A stretch of 64,000 nucleotides of DNA from Haloglomus salinum (GTDB lineage: Archaea; Halobacteriota; Halobacteria; Halobacteriales; Haloarculaceae): contig NZ_CP101153.1 of assembly GCF_024298825.1 (NCBI RefSeq), forward strand, positions 3,658,001 through 3,722,000, read 5' to 3'. Positions 7,704 through 16,233 of this stretch are shown piece by piece. The number at the start of each line of letters is the position of its first letter. Positions within the stretch are counted from its first letter, which is position 1. The position numbers and the translations under genes were made by a program. The notes under the pieces are model-generated. The model was given only the letters and a program-made list of their open reading frames with translations, was not told the DNA's origin and did no database searches.

Positions 7704-9032
7704 TCAGTCCGCCGCCTGCGCCTGCCCCCCGGAGCTCTCCTCGCCCATCCCACTCTCGCGGTGGAGCCAGTAGAGGAAGACGAACAGGCCCGTGGCGAAC
7801 ACGTTCAGCACGAGCTTGTAGTTCAGTTCGATGCCGACCTCTGCAATCTTGACGCTCGACGCCGGCGGGATGAGGCCGGCGCCCAGGAAGAGGAAGTGGA
7901 CGACGACCCCGACGATGACCGCCGAGACGAATATCATCCCGGAGAGGACGGCGGCGAAGGTGGTGCCGTAGTAGTCGCGGTAGGCGTCCATGATGGGCGG
8001 GACGATGAGGTCGGCGTAGATGTACGAGAGGACAGCCCCGAACGGGAGCCCGTTGCTGAACAGGACTGCCGCGAAGGGGACGTTGCCGACCGAGCAGACG
8101 AACGTGGCCACGCCGATGAACGCACCAACGACCGCCGTCCAGAACACGTACACCGGGAGGCCGAACGTCGGGCCGGAGAAGATGGTCGTCCAGACCGACT
8201 CGGGGATGAAGCCGGCGATGAGACCGGCGAAGAGGAAGCCGATGGCGATCTCGTCCCAGAGCATCCCCCACTCCTTCCACTGCTTGTCGGCGAGGGCCTT
8301 CCAGCCGGCCGGCGAGGTGGCCTGCGCGCGGATGCTCGAGTTCGTCTCCTCCGGGTCGAAGCTCTCCCTGCACGACTCCGAGCAGAAGTAGTAGGTCCGG
8401 CCGTCGTGCTCCGTCGAGTAGTCGGTCTCCTCGGGGTCGACCTCCATCCCGCAGACGGGGTCCTGGGCCGTCTCGCCCGCGTCGTCGGTGACGTTCGTGC
8501 GCGCCTGCTCGATGAGGTCGTCAGGGACGAGGTAGACGAACCCGAACGCCAGCAGACCGATGAGCATGAACCCGCCGACGACGTCGGCGACGAGGAACTG
8601 CCAGCCCAGCAGGAGGACGATGACGACGCCGATCTCGATGACGAGGTTCGTCGACGCGAACATGAACGCGCCGATGGTTGCGGCCGCGGAGCCACCCTTC
8701 TTGAACAGGTTCTTCGCGGTGGCGATGGCGCTGTACGAGCACGACGAGGAGACGAACCCGAACAGCGAGCCGTATCCCAGTTCCCGAGCGCCGTGGCCGT
8801 TCAGCAGGTCCGCGACCTGCTCGTCGGAGGTCCACGCCTCGACGCCGCCGGCGATGGCGAACCCGACCACGAGCGCCCACCAGGTTATCCACGCCATCGC
8901 CGCCGTGGTAGTGGCGAACTGGCGGAGGCTCTCGGTGAAGAACGTCCCCAGCGGCTGGTTCGTCGTGAATACCCCGATTCCAACCGTCAGAAGCGCGATA
9001 ACGGCAAGGATGGCGTACTCCCTGCGTTCCAT
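7704..9032 (-). CDS. permease with embedded YHS metal-binding domain
   Basis: A 442-residue protein of the DUF318/SO_0444-like permease family, often tied to heavy-metal or organic-metal efflux. Membrane segments occur at about 8-24, 46-62, 86-98, 117-168 and then 260-430. The two family signatures are FGFVSSSCSYSAIATAKNLF (about 91-110) and FVCSVGNVPFAAVLFSNGLP in the second half. Between the two membrane halves sits a YHS domain at about 190-226 with Cys194, Cys217 and Cys221 in DPVCGMEV and YYFCSESCRESF, a metal-binding module seen in copper transporters. The start at 9032 (MERREYAIL) is preferred over 9092 because it directly precedes the first helix. Cu or another soft metal is the likely substrate, by inference. 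Confidence 0.85.
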   Translation of the reverse strand: MERREYAILAVIALLTVGIGVFTTNQPLGTFFTESLRQFATTTAAMAWITWWALVVGFAIAGGVEAWTSDEQVADLLNGHGARELGYGSLFGFVSSSCSYSAIATAKNLFKKGGSAAATIGAFMFASTNLVIEIGVVIVLLLGWQFLVADVVGGFMLIGLLAFGFVYLVPDDLIEQARTNVTDDAGETAQDPVCGMEVDPEETDYSTEHDGRTYYFCSESCRESFDPEETNSSIRAQATSPAGWKALADKQWKEWGMLWDEIAIGFLFAGLIAGFIPESVWTTIFSGPTFGLPVYVFWTAVVGAFIGVATFVCSVGNVPFAAVLFSNGLPFGAVLSYIYADLIVPPIMDAYRDYYGTTFAAVLSGMIFVSAVIVGVVVHFLFLGAGLIPPASSVKIAEVGIELNYKLVLNVFATGLFVFLYWLHRESGMGEESSGGQAQAAD

Positions 9033-9467
9033 GGCCGGATGTACCGGCGTCTCACTTACCCTGATTTCGCTTGTTGCAGCAGCACTCGCCACGGGGAGAA
9101 CGTTTCGGGAATCGGGGCTCCGGACGACGGCTCACCTGTGGAACCAAACCGGGGCGGCGTCTGTCCCGATTTGCTCGGAGCGGCAGCGTACGACTGGGCC
9201 GACACCGAGGGGTCGCTCACGGAGGTTCAAATACCAGGGCCCGGCCAGCGTTCCCGTGACCTGACGAGTCGTCGCCGGACCGCCGACCCGAGCGGGTGGG
9301 ACGCCACCGCGCGCTCGGTTCCGCCAGCGCGGTACCACGGTCCGGCGGTCGGGAGCGGTACCGCCTGTTCGCAAGCAGGCACGGGGGTCGATAACCGCCA
9401 GGGGACGTCGACACCGACTCCCGCGCGTGGCGGCATTTTAAATATCGGGTCCGTCTACTCTCGGGAT
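9033..9467. other. gene-free spacer before DUF655
   Basis: These 435 bp hold no open frame with protein-like character. Visible structure includes a 10-bp palindrome GCGGTACCGC at 9355-9364, with a related GCGGTACC about 20 bp earlier. A hairpin lies at 9363-9380 (GCCTGTT/AGCAGGC-type arms with one wobble). The promoter of the DUF655 gene is at the right end. I found no tRNA. Confidence 0.5.
9436..9444 (+). promoter_or_regulatory. TATA box of DUF655-ksgA cluster
   Basis: TTTTAAATA is centred about 28 bp before the ATG at 9468. It is one of the clearest AT-rich cores in the window and indicates a leaderless mRNA. Confidence 0.65.
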
Positions 9468-10067
9468 ATGACTGACGCCGGCGACACGGACGATTCGCAG
9501 TCGGCCGTTGCCGACGAGGACGACCCGCGTGAGGCGGTCGTGCTGGACTACCTCCCGACGGGGTTGCCGGACGAGCAGCGGAGCAACACCCCCGTCGCGT
9601 ACGCACTGGGTGTCGACGAGTTCGACCTCTATCTCGTTCGCTTCGAGGGCGACACCGACCTGAACGTGGGTGACAGGGTTGCCACCGACCCTCGGGGCGA
9701 GGAGGTGAGTCGCGTGGGACACGTCGGTTTCGACGAACTCTCGGGGGCCGCGGAGTCGGAGCTGGAGTACGCTGTCGCGGCGATCGTCGACGAGGAGGAG
9801 CGACGGTTCGTCGACTTCTTCAACGAGGCCCAGGCCATCACAACACGTCTCCACGCGCTCAACCTGCTCCCGGGCATCGGGAAGAAGCTCCGCAACAACG
9901 TCCTCGACCTGCGCAAGCGCCAGCCCTTCGAGTCGTTCGACGACCTCGAGGAGCGGGTGTCCGGCCTTCACGACCCCCGGCAGGTTCTCATCGACCGCAT
10001 CGTCGAGGAGATCCGAGAGGACGACATGAAGTACCGCATCTTCGCCACCCGGGACCGGGGCGAGTGA
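9468..10067 (+). CDS. DUF655 family RNA-binding-like protein
   Basis: A 199-residue member of archaeal DUF655 (COG1491). After an acidic tail it has VVLDYLPTG, an OB-like region with VGDRVATDP, then a helical part and a helix-hairpin-helix segment LNLLPGIGKKLRNNVLDLRK. HhH motifs bind nucleic acid backbones non-specifically. Archaeal DUF655 genes usually lie next to ksgA, as here (ksgA follows), and a role in rRNA processing or translation has been suggested from this context. The ATG at 9468 is fixed by the TATA box 28 bp upstream. Confidence 0.9.
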   Translation: MTDAGDTDDSQSAVADEDDPREAVVLDYLPTGLPDEQRSNTPVAYALGVDEFDLYLVRFEGDTDLNVGDRVATDPRGEEVSRVGHVGFDELSGAAESELEYAVAAIVDEEERRFVDFFNEAQAITTRLHALNLLPGIGKKLRNNVLDLRKRQPFESFDDLEERVSGLHDPRQVLIDRIVEEIREDDMKYRIFATRDRGE

Positions 10068-10101
10068 GGCCGAGTCACGCGGCCGGTCGGTGACGCCAAC
10101 C

Positions 10102-10107
10102 CTTTAT
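10102..10107 (+). promoter_or_regulatory. TATA-like element before ksgA
   Basis: CTTTAT lies about 33 bp before the ATG at 10138, between DUF655 and ksgA, so ksgA may have its own promoter besides any read-through. Confidence 0.4.
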
Positions 10108-10137
10108 CGCCCCGGCGACGAACTGGCGATAGCGCGT

Positions 10138-10977
10138 ATGACACGACGGGACCCGGATGCTCTGCGGCGCCGTGCCGGCGTCCGCGGGGACCCGGACCAG
10201 GACCAGCACTTCCTCATCGACGACCGTGTGTTGGACCGCCTTCCGGACTATCTGCCGGCCGACGCCGCGGACCACGTTCTCGAGATCGGCGGGGGCACCG
10301 GCGGGCTGACCGACCGGCTCCTCGCCGCCAGCGACGGCCACGTCACCGTGGTCGAACGGGACCCGGACCTCGCGGCTTTCCTCCGGGAGGAGTTCGCAGA
10401 CGCCGTCGACGCGGGACGACTCGATGTCATCGAGGGGGATGCCCTCGAGTGCGACCTGCCAGCGTTCACCGGCTCCGTGTCGAACCTCCCGTACGGGGCG
10501 TCCAGCGAGTTCTGTTTCCGGTTGCTTCCCGAGGGGAGACCCCTCGTGCTGATGCTCCAGCGCGAGTTCGCCGAGCGGATGGCCGCCGAGCCCGGGACAG
10601 ACAACTACGGCCGGCTCTCGGTGACCGCGGGCCACTACGCCGACGTGGAGGTCGTCGAGACCGTTCCACCGACGGCGTTCGACCCCGAGCCCGCGGTCGA
10701 GAGCGCCGTCGTCAGATGTCTCCCCCGCGACCCGGACTACGACGTGGACGAGGCCGCGTTCATGGCACTCGTTCGGGGTGTCTTCACGCAGCGGCGCAAG
10801 ACGATGCGGAACGCCGTCCGGAACACGGTTCACATCAGCGGCATCGCGGACGCCGATGCCGTCGTCGACGCGGCCGGCGAGGAGCTGATGAGCCGGCGTG
10901 CGGGCGACGTGACACCGTCCGAGTTCGCCGAGTTGGTGAGACTCGCGACCGAGGTGACGGAGGTCGACCCACCGTGA
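10138..10977 (+). CDS. ksgA: 16S rRNA (adenine-N6,N6)-dimethyltransferase KsgA/Dim1
   Basis: KsgA dimethylates two adjacent adenines in the 3'-terminal hairpin of 16S rRNA during small-subunit maturation. The 279-residue protein begins with the family QHFLIDDRVLDRL segment (about 23-35). The SAM-binding loop HVLEIGGGTGGLT follows at 46-58, and the catalytic NLPY motif at 116-119, all diagnostic. The C-terminal domain contains FTQRRKTMRNAV, which contacts rRNA. The ATG at 10138 is supported by a TATA-like element. Its stop overlaps the ATG of the MscS gene (TGATG), so the two are probably translated together. Confidence 0.95.
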   Translation: MTRRDPDALRRRAGVRGDPDQDQHFLIDDRVLDRLPDYLPADAADHVLEIGGGTGGLTDRLLAASDGHVTVVERDPDLAAFLREEFADAVDAGRLDVIEGDALECDLPAFTGSVSNLPYGASSEFCFRLLPEGRPLVLMLQREFAERMAAEPGTDNYGRLSVTAGHYADVEVVETVPPTAFDPEPAVESAVVRCLPRDPDYDVDEAAFMALVRGVFTQRRKTMRNAVRNTVHISGIADADAVVDAAGEELMSRRAGDVTPSEFAELVRLATEVTEVDPP

Positions 10978-12341
10978 TGGAGGTGGTCGACGCGGCCGGG
11001 ATACTGCTTCAGACCGAACCGCAGCTCGACCCCTGGACGTGGACGCTCTCCCGCACGGAGCAGTACCTCGTCAGTGCGGGGCTCCTGGCACTGTTCCTCC
11101 TCACGGCCGCGTTCGTCTACGCGCTGGGGCAGCCACTGAAGCGACGCATCCGGGACGACGAGGTCGTCGAGGCACTCCAGTCTCTCTCCATCAGTCTTAC
11201 CGGGCTGGGCGTAGCGTTCGCGCTGGTTGTGGTCTGGCGGCTGCGCGACGAGGTGACGACCGCCTTCACCTTCGTCCGACTCGGCCCGACCGACGGGGTT
11301 CGGTTCCTCGTGACCGCTGCCGCATTCGGGGCGGCGTTCACCGTCACCCGTATCACGAAACGGGCCATCCGGCGGGGGTCGGAGGCCGACGCCATCACAG
11401 CCCACCAGAAGGAGGTTGCTCACCACGTCGTCCAGATTCTCGTCTTCGCGCCCGCGGCGCTGTTCGTCCTCGCGCTGTACGGGGTGAACCCGCAGAACCT
11501 CCTCATCGGCGCCGGCGCGGCGGGCCTCGTCATCGGGCTGGCGGCTCGCCAGACTCTGGGGGCCATCGTCGCCGGGTTCGTCCTCCTCGTCTCGCGCCCG
11601 TTCGAGGTGAACGACTGGGTCGTCATCGACCAGGAGGAGGGCGTCGTCACCGACATCTCCATCTTCAACACGGAGATACGCACGTTCGACAACGAGGTCG
11701 TCGTCATCCCGAACGACGAGGTCACGAAGAACAACATCATCAATCGCTCTCGGAACGGGAAGCTCCGTATCCAGGTCGACGTGGGCGTCGACTACGACAT
11801 GGAGATAGCGCGGGCGATGGAACTGGCCCGCGATACGATGCACGTCCTCGACGAGGTGCTGGACGAACCGTCACCGGACGTCGTCATCGACGAACTCGGG
11901 GCGTCCTCGGTGGTGCTGACGCTGCGGTTCTGGATTCCGGACCCGACCATCGAGCGCAAGTGGGCCGCACAGAACGCCGTCATCGACGGGGTCAAGAACG
12001 CTTTCGAGGAGGATGGTGTGAAGATACCCTACCCGCAGCGCGAGCTGATGGCCCGCGAGGAAACCGGGGGCTTCCGGCTCACCGACGACCGTCGTGAGGT
12101 CCGGGCAGGGGAGACCGGCGAGACCGAGGCAGTGGTTCGGGAGGTCGAGTCCGGTGGTGACGAAGACGGTCCGGGCACGCATATGAGCGCCGTGACCGAC
12201 CCGACCGTCGAGATCGACGACGGGGACAGCACCCTCCAGCCTCGCACTACGGAGGGGGAGTACATCGCCGCCATCGAGCGCGTGGAGGGCGGCTCGGAGC
12301 TGTCCGACCCCGTCGAACCGATGGACCGTGACCATGACTGA
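10977..12341 (+). CDS. mechanosensitive ion channel, MscS family
   Basis: A 454-residue MscS-type channel that would open under membrane tension to release osmolytes. Three or four N-terminal membrane helices span about 30-165. The pore helix and beta domain follow: GAGAAGLVIGLAARQTLGAI, then SRPFEVNDWVVIDQEEGVV, TEIRTFDNEVVVIPNDEVTK and NIINRSRNGKLRIQVDVGV, the hallmark MscS beta barrel. A C-terminal alpha/beta domain ends with PYPQRELMAR, followed by an acidic, probably disordered tail of about 95 residues. Start and stop overlap ksgA and the HemK-like gene by 1 and 8 bases, so this channel is embedded in a translation-related operon. Confidence 0.92.
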   Translation: MEVVDAAGILLQTEPQLDPWTWTLSRTEQYLVSAGLLALFLLTAAFVYALGQPLKRRIRDDEVVEALQSLSISLTGLGVAFALVVVWRLRDEVTTAFTFVRLGPTDGVRFLVTAAAFGAAFTVTRITKRAIRRGSEADAITAHQKEVAHHVVQILVFAPAALFVLALYGVNPQNLLIGAGAAGLVIGLAARQTLGAIVAGFVLLVSRPFEVNDWVVIDQEEGVVTDISIFNTEIRTFDNEVVVIPNDEVTKNNIINRSRNGKLRIQVDVGVDYDMEIARAMELARDTMHVLDEVLDEPSPDVVIDELGASSVVLTLRFWIPDPTIERKWAAQNAVIDGVKNAFEEDGVKIPYPQRELMAREETGGFRLTDDRREVRAGETGETEAVVREVESGGDEDGPGTHMSAVTDPTVEIDDGDSTLQPRTTEGEYIAAIERVEGGSELSDPVEPMDRDHD

Positions 12342-12930
12342 CGGCGACCGCCCGCGGCTGGCGAGCCTCCGGGGCGAACCGGATGTCTACCGCGCGGCCG
12401 AGGACTCGCACCTGCTCGCGAAGACGGCGGTCGCCCGCATCGAGAGCGACGACCTCGTGCTCGACCTCGGGACGGGCTCGGGCTACGTCGGGCGCACGGT
12501 CGCCGAGGCGTGCAGCGCCCGGGTCGTCGCCTCCGACCTCAACCCGCATGCGTGCCAGCAGGCTGGCGACGCCGGGCTCGCGGTGGTCAGAACGGATATG
12601 GTCTCGGCGTTCCGCGACGACACCTTCGACTGGGTCCTGTTCAACCCGCCCTATCTCCCGACCCCCGAGGACCGCGAGTGGGGGGACTGGATGGAGCAGG
12701 CGCTCTCCGGGGGCGAGGACGGCCGTGCGGTGGTGAACCCGTTCCTGGCGTCCGTCCGGCGCGTCCTCGCTCCGGGTGGCCGCGCGCTACTGCTCGTCTC
12801 CTCGCTCACCGGACTCGACGCGGTGCGGAACACGGCCCGCAACGAGGGGCTGATGACGGACGAAGCGGCCGAGGAGCAGTTCCCGTCCGAGCGGCTGGTG
12901 GTACTCGAACTCACGCCGACCGGCACGTGA
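12334..12930 (+). CDS. HemK2/PrmC-like protein methyltransferase
   Basis: A 198-residue SAM-dependent methyltransferase of the archaeal/eukaryotic HemK2 (Mtq2) type, which methylates the glutamine of the GGQ motif in release factor aRF1. Visible are VYRAAEDSHLLAKTA, the SAM loop VLDLGTGSGYVGRTV, and the catalytic NPPYLPTPED. The protein lacks the extra N-terminal helical domain of bacterial PrmC, as expected for archaeal forms. The ATG at 12334 overlaps the MscS stop by 8 bases; a GTG six bases earlier is possible. With ksgA and DUF655 it completes a translation-modification cluster. Confidence 0.88.
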   Translation: MTDGDRPRLASLRGEPDVYRAAEDSHLLAKTAVARIESDDLVLDLGTGSGYVGRTVAEACSARVVASDLNPHACQQAGDAGLAVVRTDMVSAFRDDTFDWVLFNPPYLPTPEDREWGDWMEQALSGGEDGRAVVNPFLASVRRVLAPGGRALLLVSSLTGLDAVRNTARNEGLMTDEAAEEQFPSERLVVLELTPTGT

Positions 12931-12979
12931 GCGGCGCCTCCCCCGCGGCAGATTACTCCTGAGCATCAATCTGATTAGC

Positions 12980-12988
12980 AAATATTAT
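12980..12988 (+). promoter_or_regulatory. TATA box of the MetE-like operon
   Basis: AAATATTAT is centred about 31 bp before the ATG at 13015, in an AT-rich patch after the HemK-like gene. It decides the start of the first MetE-like gene. Confidence 0.6.
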
Positions 12989-13014
12989 TCGGGGTGGTAC
13001 CGTATCCGTCTCCG

Positions 13015-14025
13015 ATGACCGAACTCGTCGCGACGACACCGGGGCTTCTCCCGCTGCCCGACTGGGCGAAGGGGGAGCTCTCGGACCTGAAAGGGCACCA
13101 GAAGTCCGACCTCATCGACGGAACCGAGGGCGAGGACGTGACCGAGGCGTACGACCGCGTCCGCACCGAGGAGCTCGAGTGGCAGACCGAGGCCGGGCTC
13201 GACCGCGTGGTCGAGGGGCAGGGTCGCTGGGACGACAACATCGCGCACCCGCTCGCCGTGTCCGACGCCGTCGACACACGCGGCATCGTCCGCTACTACG
13301 ACAACAACAACTTCTACCGCGAGCCGGTTGTCACCGACGAACTCGCCGCGAGCGGCGACGTGGCGGCCGAGCTCGACGCGGCGGCCGAGCTGCTGGAGGC
13401 TGACGCTGGTGGGCTGCAGGCGGTTCTCCCGGGACCGTACTCGCTGGCCGACCTCGCCACGGACGAACACTACGGCGACGAGGCAGCGTTCCTTGACGCC
13501 GTCGCCGACTTCCTCGTCGACGAGGTCGACGGGTTCCCCGGCGTGGAGACGCTGTTCCTGCTGGAGCCCTCGCTCGTCGAGAACCCGCCCGAAGAGGGGG
13601 CTGACGAGCGCGCCAGCGCGGCCATCGACCGCGTGGCCGGCGCGACCGATGCCGAGGTCGTCTGTCACACCTACTGGGGTGCCGTGCCCGAGAAGGCGTA
13701 CGCCCACCTGATGGACGCCGACCTCGACGCCATCGGCTTCGACTTCGTCAGCGACCACGAGGCGAACCTCTACAACATCACGGAGTACGGAACCACCGAC
13801 GACATCGCGCTGGGCCTGGTCGACGGCCAGAACACGCGCGTCGAGTCCGTCGAAACCGTCCGCGACCGCGTGGAGTGGGTGAACGAACAGGTCCCCGCGC
13901 AGTCGTTCGAGACGACGTACCTCACCGCGAACACGGAGCTGTTCTACCTGCCCGTGAACCGCGCCCGCGAGAAACTGGACGTGCTCGCGCGTGCCGCCGC
14001 GGGCGAGACGGAGGTGGAAGCATGA
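13015..14025 (+). CDS. MetE-family protein, probable partner of methionine synthase
   Basis: A 336-residue protein of the UROD/MetE superfamily, with ATTPGLLPLPDWAKGELSDL at the N-terminus, VLPGPYSLADLATDEHY (TIM-barrel phosphate loop) in the middle and DLDAIGFDFVSDHE later. It lacks the clear zinc-binding H-x-C and late cysteine of true MetE: at the corresponding place it has VVCHTYWGAV and no SPDCGLK-like segment. It may be a catalytically reduced partner subunit or a corrinoid/methyl-carrier binding protein. Its stop overlaps the ATG of the canonical gene by 4 bases, so the two products are probably made together. Confidence 0.8.
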   Translation: MTELVATTPGLLPLPDWAKGELSDLKGHQKSDLIDGTEGEDVTEAYDRVRTEELEWQTEAGLDRVVEGQGRWDDNIAHPLAVSDAVDTRGIVRYYDNNNFYREPVVTDELAASGDVAAELDAAAELLEADAGGLQAVLPGPYSLADLATDEHYGDEAAFLDAVADFLVDEVDGFPGVETLFLLEPSLVENPPEEGADERASAAIDRVAGATDAEVVCHTYWGAVPEKAYAHLMDADLDAIGFDFVSDHEANLYNITEYGTTDDIALGLVDGQNTRVESVETVRDRVEWVNEQVPAQSFETTYLTANTELFYLPVNRAREKLDVLARAAAGETEVEA

Positions 14026-15173
14026 GCGACTGGCCCGAGGTCGGCGACGATGACCGTGACGGACGTGACGCTCGCGAGGCGGTGCCCGCGACCGCGCCCG
14101 ACGGTGGGGTCGACGTGCGCGAGCAGTTCCGCCCCGACGACCACCCGACCGACCACTTCCTCCTGACGACCGTGGTCGGCTCGTACCCGAAGCCCAAGTG
14201 GCTCAACCGGTCGGAGGACCTGGTCGACGACGAGGAGTACGACTTCGACGAGGACCACCTCCACGAGGCCCACGACGACGCGGCGCGCCTCATCACGGAG
14301 GAGCACGAGCGCGCCGGCCTCGACGTCGTCTGCGACGGCGAGATGCGCCGCAACGAGATGGTCGAGTACTTCGCCCACCGCATCGACGGCTACGAGTTCA
14401 ACGGCCCCGTCAAGGTGTGGGGTCACAACTACTTCGACAAGCCCTCGGTCGTGGACGAGGTCGCCTACGGCGAGCAGTGGCTGGTCGAGGAGTTCGAGTT
14501 CACCAGCGGCGTCGCCCAGCGACCCGTCAAGGTCCCCATCACGGGGCCGTACACGCTCGCGAACTGGTCGTTCAACGAGCACTACGAGGACGAGGAGACA
14601 CTGGCCTACGAGCTGGCCGACCTCGTCAACGAGGAGATCGAGGCGCTCGTCGACGCGGGCGCACGCTACATCCAGATCGACGAGCCGGCACTCGCGACGA
14701 CGCCGGACGACCACGCCATCGTCGGCGAGTGTCTCGAGCGCATCGTCGACGACGTGCCCGCGGACGTGCGGCTGGGGCTGCACGTCTGCTACGGCGACTA
14801 CTCGCGCATCTATCCCGAGATACTCGAGTTCCCGGTCCACGAGTTCGACCTCGAACTCGCCAACGGCGACTACGAGCAGGTCCCCGTCTTCCAGGACCCC
14901 GAGTTCACGAAGGACCTCGCGCTCGGCGTCGTCGACGCCCACACCGCCGAGGTCGAACCGGTCGAGGTCATCAAGGAGAACATCAAGAAGGGCTTCGAGA
15001 TCGTCCCGCCGGAGCGCCTGACCATCTCCCCGGACTGCGGCCTGAAGCTCCTCCCCCGTGACATCGCGTACGGCAAGATGGAGAACATGGTGCAGGCCGC
15101 CCGCGAGGTCGAGCAGGAACTCGACGACGGCGAAATCGACGTCGGGTTCGCCGCGCCGGCCGCAGACGACTGA
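14022..15173 (+). CDS. metE: cobalamin-independent methionine synthase (short archaeal form)
   Basis: A 383-residue protein equivalent to the C-terminal catalytic half of bacterial MetE. It methylates homocysteine to methionine with a zinc-bound thiolate. Family motifs are LLTTVVGSYPKP near 47-58, VCDGEMRRNEMVEYF, PVKVPITGPYTLANWS, YIQIDEPAL, the zinc ligands in GLHVCYGDYS, and the last zinc cysteine in SPDCGLKLLP. Archaeal short forms probably take the methyl group from a methylcorrinoid protein or methyl-tetrahydropterin rather than triglutamyl folate. It is translationally coupled (ATGA) to the upstream MetE-like gene. Confidence 0.9.
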   Translation: MSDWPEVGDDDRDGRDAREAVPATAPDGGVDVREQFRPDDHPTDHFLLTTVVGSYPKPKWLNRSEDLVDDEEYDFDEDHLHEAHDDAARLITEEHERAGLDVVCDGEMRRNEMVEYFAHRIDGYEFNGPVKVWGHNYFDKPSVVDEVAYGEQWLVEEFEFTSGVAQRPVKVPITGPYTLANWSFNEHYEDEETLAYELADLVNEEIEALVDAGARYIQIDEPALATTPDDHAIVGECLERIVDDVPADVRLGLHVCYGDYSRIYPEILEFPVHEFDLELANGDYEQVPVFQDPEFTKDLALGVVDAHTAEVEPVEVIKENIKKGFEIVPPERLTISPDCGLKLLPRDIAYGKMENMVQAAREVEQELDDGEIDVGFAAPAADD

Positions 15174-15204
15174 GCCGCACACCGCCCGTCCTTCCTGGCC
15201 GCGC

Positions 15205-16233
15205 TCAGCCCCCTTCCGGTCTGGCGGTGGTGCCCGCCGGTGCGAGTTCCTCCCGCCGCGTTCCCGCACGCAGTCCCATCTCGGCGATGTTCCCGCCGCT
15301 CTCGACGGTCCGGCGGAGCGCGTCGAGCACCCGGCCGGGCCGGTAGCTCCCTGCGGCGTCTGCCAGTCGGCGGTCCATCGACTCCACCGACGCCCGGATC
15401 TCCTCGCGCCGCTCGAGGGCGTCGTTCGCCGTCTCGACTGCCGCGTCGCCGACGACGACGGCGGTCGCCTCCTCGACCACGGCCCGTGCCTCCCGGGCCA
15501 GGCTGTGGAACTCGCTCGCCGGAACGGACTCGGGGAAGGACTCGACCGCACCGGCGACCTCGGCGATGGTTTCGGCGTCGTCGGCGACCCGCTCCAGTTC
15601 GCGGGCGACGGTGCGGAGCTCGAACAGTTCCAGCCGGCTCAGTCCGAGCGCGTCCACCTCGTCGAGCCGGGCGAGCCCGCGCCCGAGATGCCGGTCGATC
15701 ATCGCGTACAGCCGGTCGGCTTCGGCCTCGCGGTCGGCCACGTACGGGGCCTCATCCGCGGTGAGCGCGTCGGTCGCGTCGCGGTGCATCGAGAGCGCCG
15801 TGAACCGGAGCTGACGAACCGACTGGTGGACCGACACCTCGCCGGGGTCGAGCAGCGCCCGCACGACGAGTTCCGTTCCCGTCTCCGCTGCGAGCGTGAC
15901 GCCGACGAACGTGTTGGCGACCCGCTCGACGGCCGCGCGCTGCTCGGCCGAGAAGCCATCGGGCGCCCGGAGCGTCAGGTGCTCGAACCCCGCCGCGTAG
16001 GCGGCCCGTACCGCGCGTTCGAGTCGGACCGGCGACTCCCCGGCGACCGGGAGCTGGACCCGGGCGGTCGCGTCCTCCTCGGGCGCTTCCGGCTCGAGAA
16101 CCAGCTGGTCCTCGCTGCGGGGGTCGATGTGGACGGTCGTCCCGGCGGTGATACCGGCTCGCCTGGCCCACTCCTTCGGGAGCGAGACCGTGTACGTGCC
16201 GCCGCCGACCCGCTGGACCTTGCGCCGCTCCAT
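15205..16233 (-). CDS. AbrB-PhoU fusion, phosphate-signalling regulator
   Basis: A 342-residue protein with an N-terminal AbrB/SpoVT swapped-hairpin DNA-binding domain (about 1-47: VQRVGGGTYTVSLPKEWARR, then TVHIDPRSEDQLVL). PhoU-like four-helix segments follow from about 125 (QLRFTALSMHRDATDAL, ELRTVARELERVADDAETIA). It is the last gene of the pst operon, with one base of overlap to phoU. The architecture suggests a transcription regulator that senses phosphate-uptake status through its PhoU part, possibly acting on the region upstream of pstS. This role is inferred from domain order and context. Confidence 0.88.
   Translation of the reverse strand: MERRKVQRVGGGTYTVSLPKEWARRAGITAGTTVHIDPRSEDQLVLEPEAPEEDATARVQLPVAGESPVRLERAVRAAYAAGFEHLTLRAPDGFSAEQRAAVERVANTFVGVTLAAETGTELVVRALLDPGEVSVHQSVRQLRFTALSMHRDATDALTADEAPYVADREAEADRLYAMIDRHLGRGLARLDEVDALGLSRLELFELRTVARELERVADDAETIAEVAGAVESFPESVPASEFHSLAREARAVVEEATAVVVGDAAVETANDALERREEIRASVESMDRRLADAAGSYRPGRVLDALRRTVESGGNIAEMGLRAGTRREELAPAGTTARPEGG

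Noticed and set aside
9226-9245. GGTTCAAATACC looked like a tRNA T-arm
   Set aside because: No matching T-stem, D-arm, anticodon arm or acceptor stem could be folded around it.
7668-9467. Long forward frame before DUF655
   Set aside because: It is antisense to the YHS permease and has highly charged, repetitive composition. The real DUF655 start is the ATG at 9468, fixed by the TATA box.
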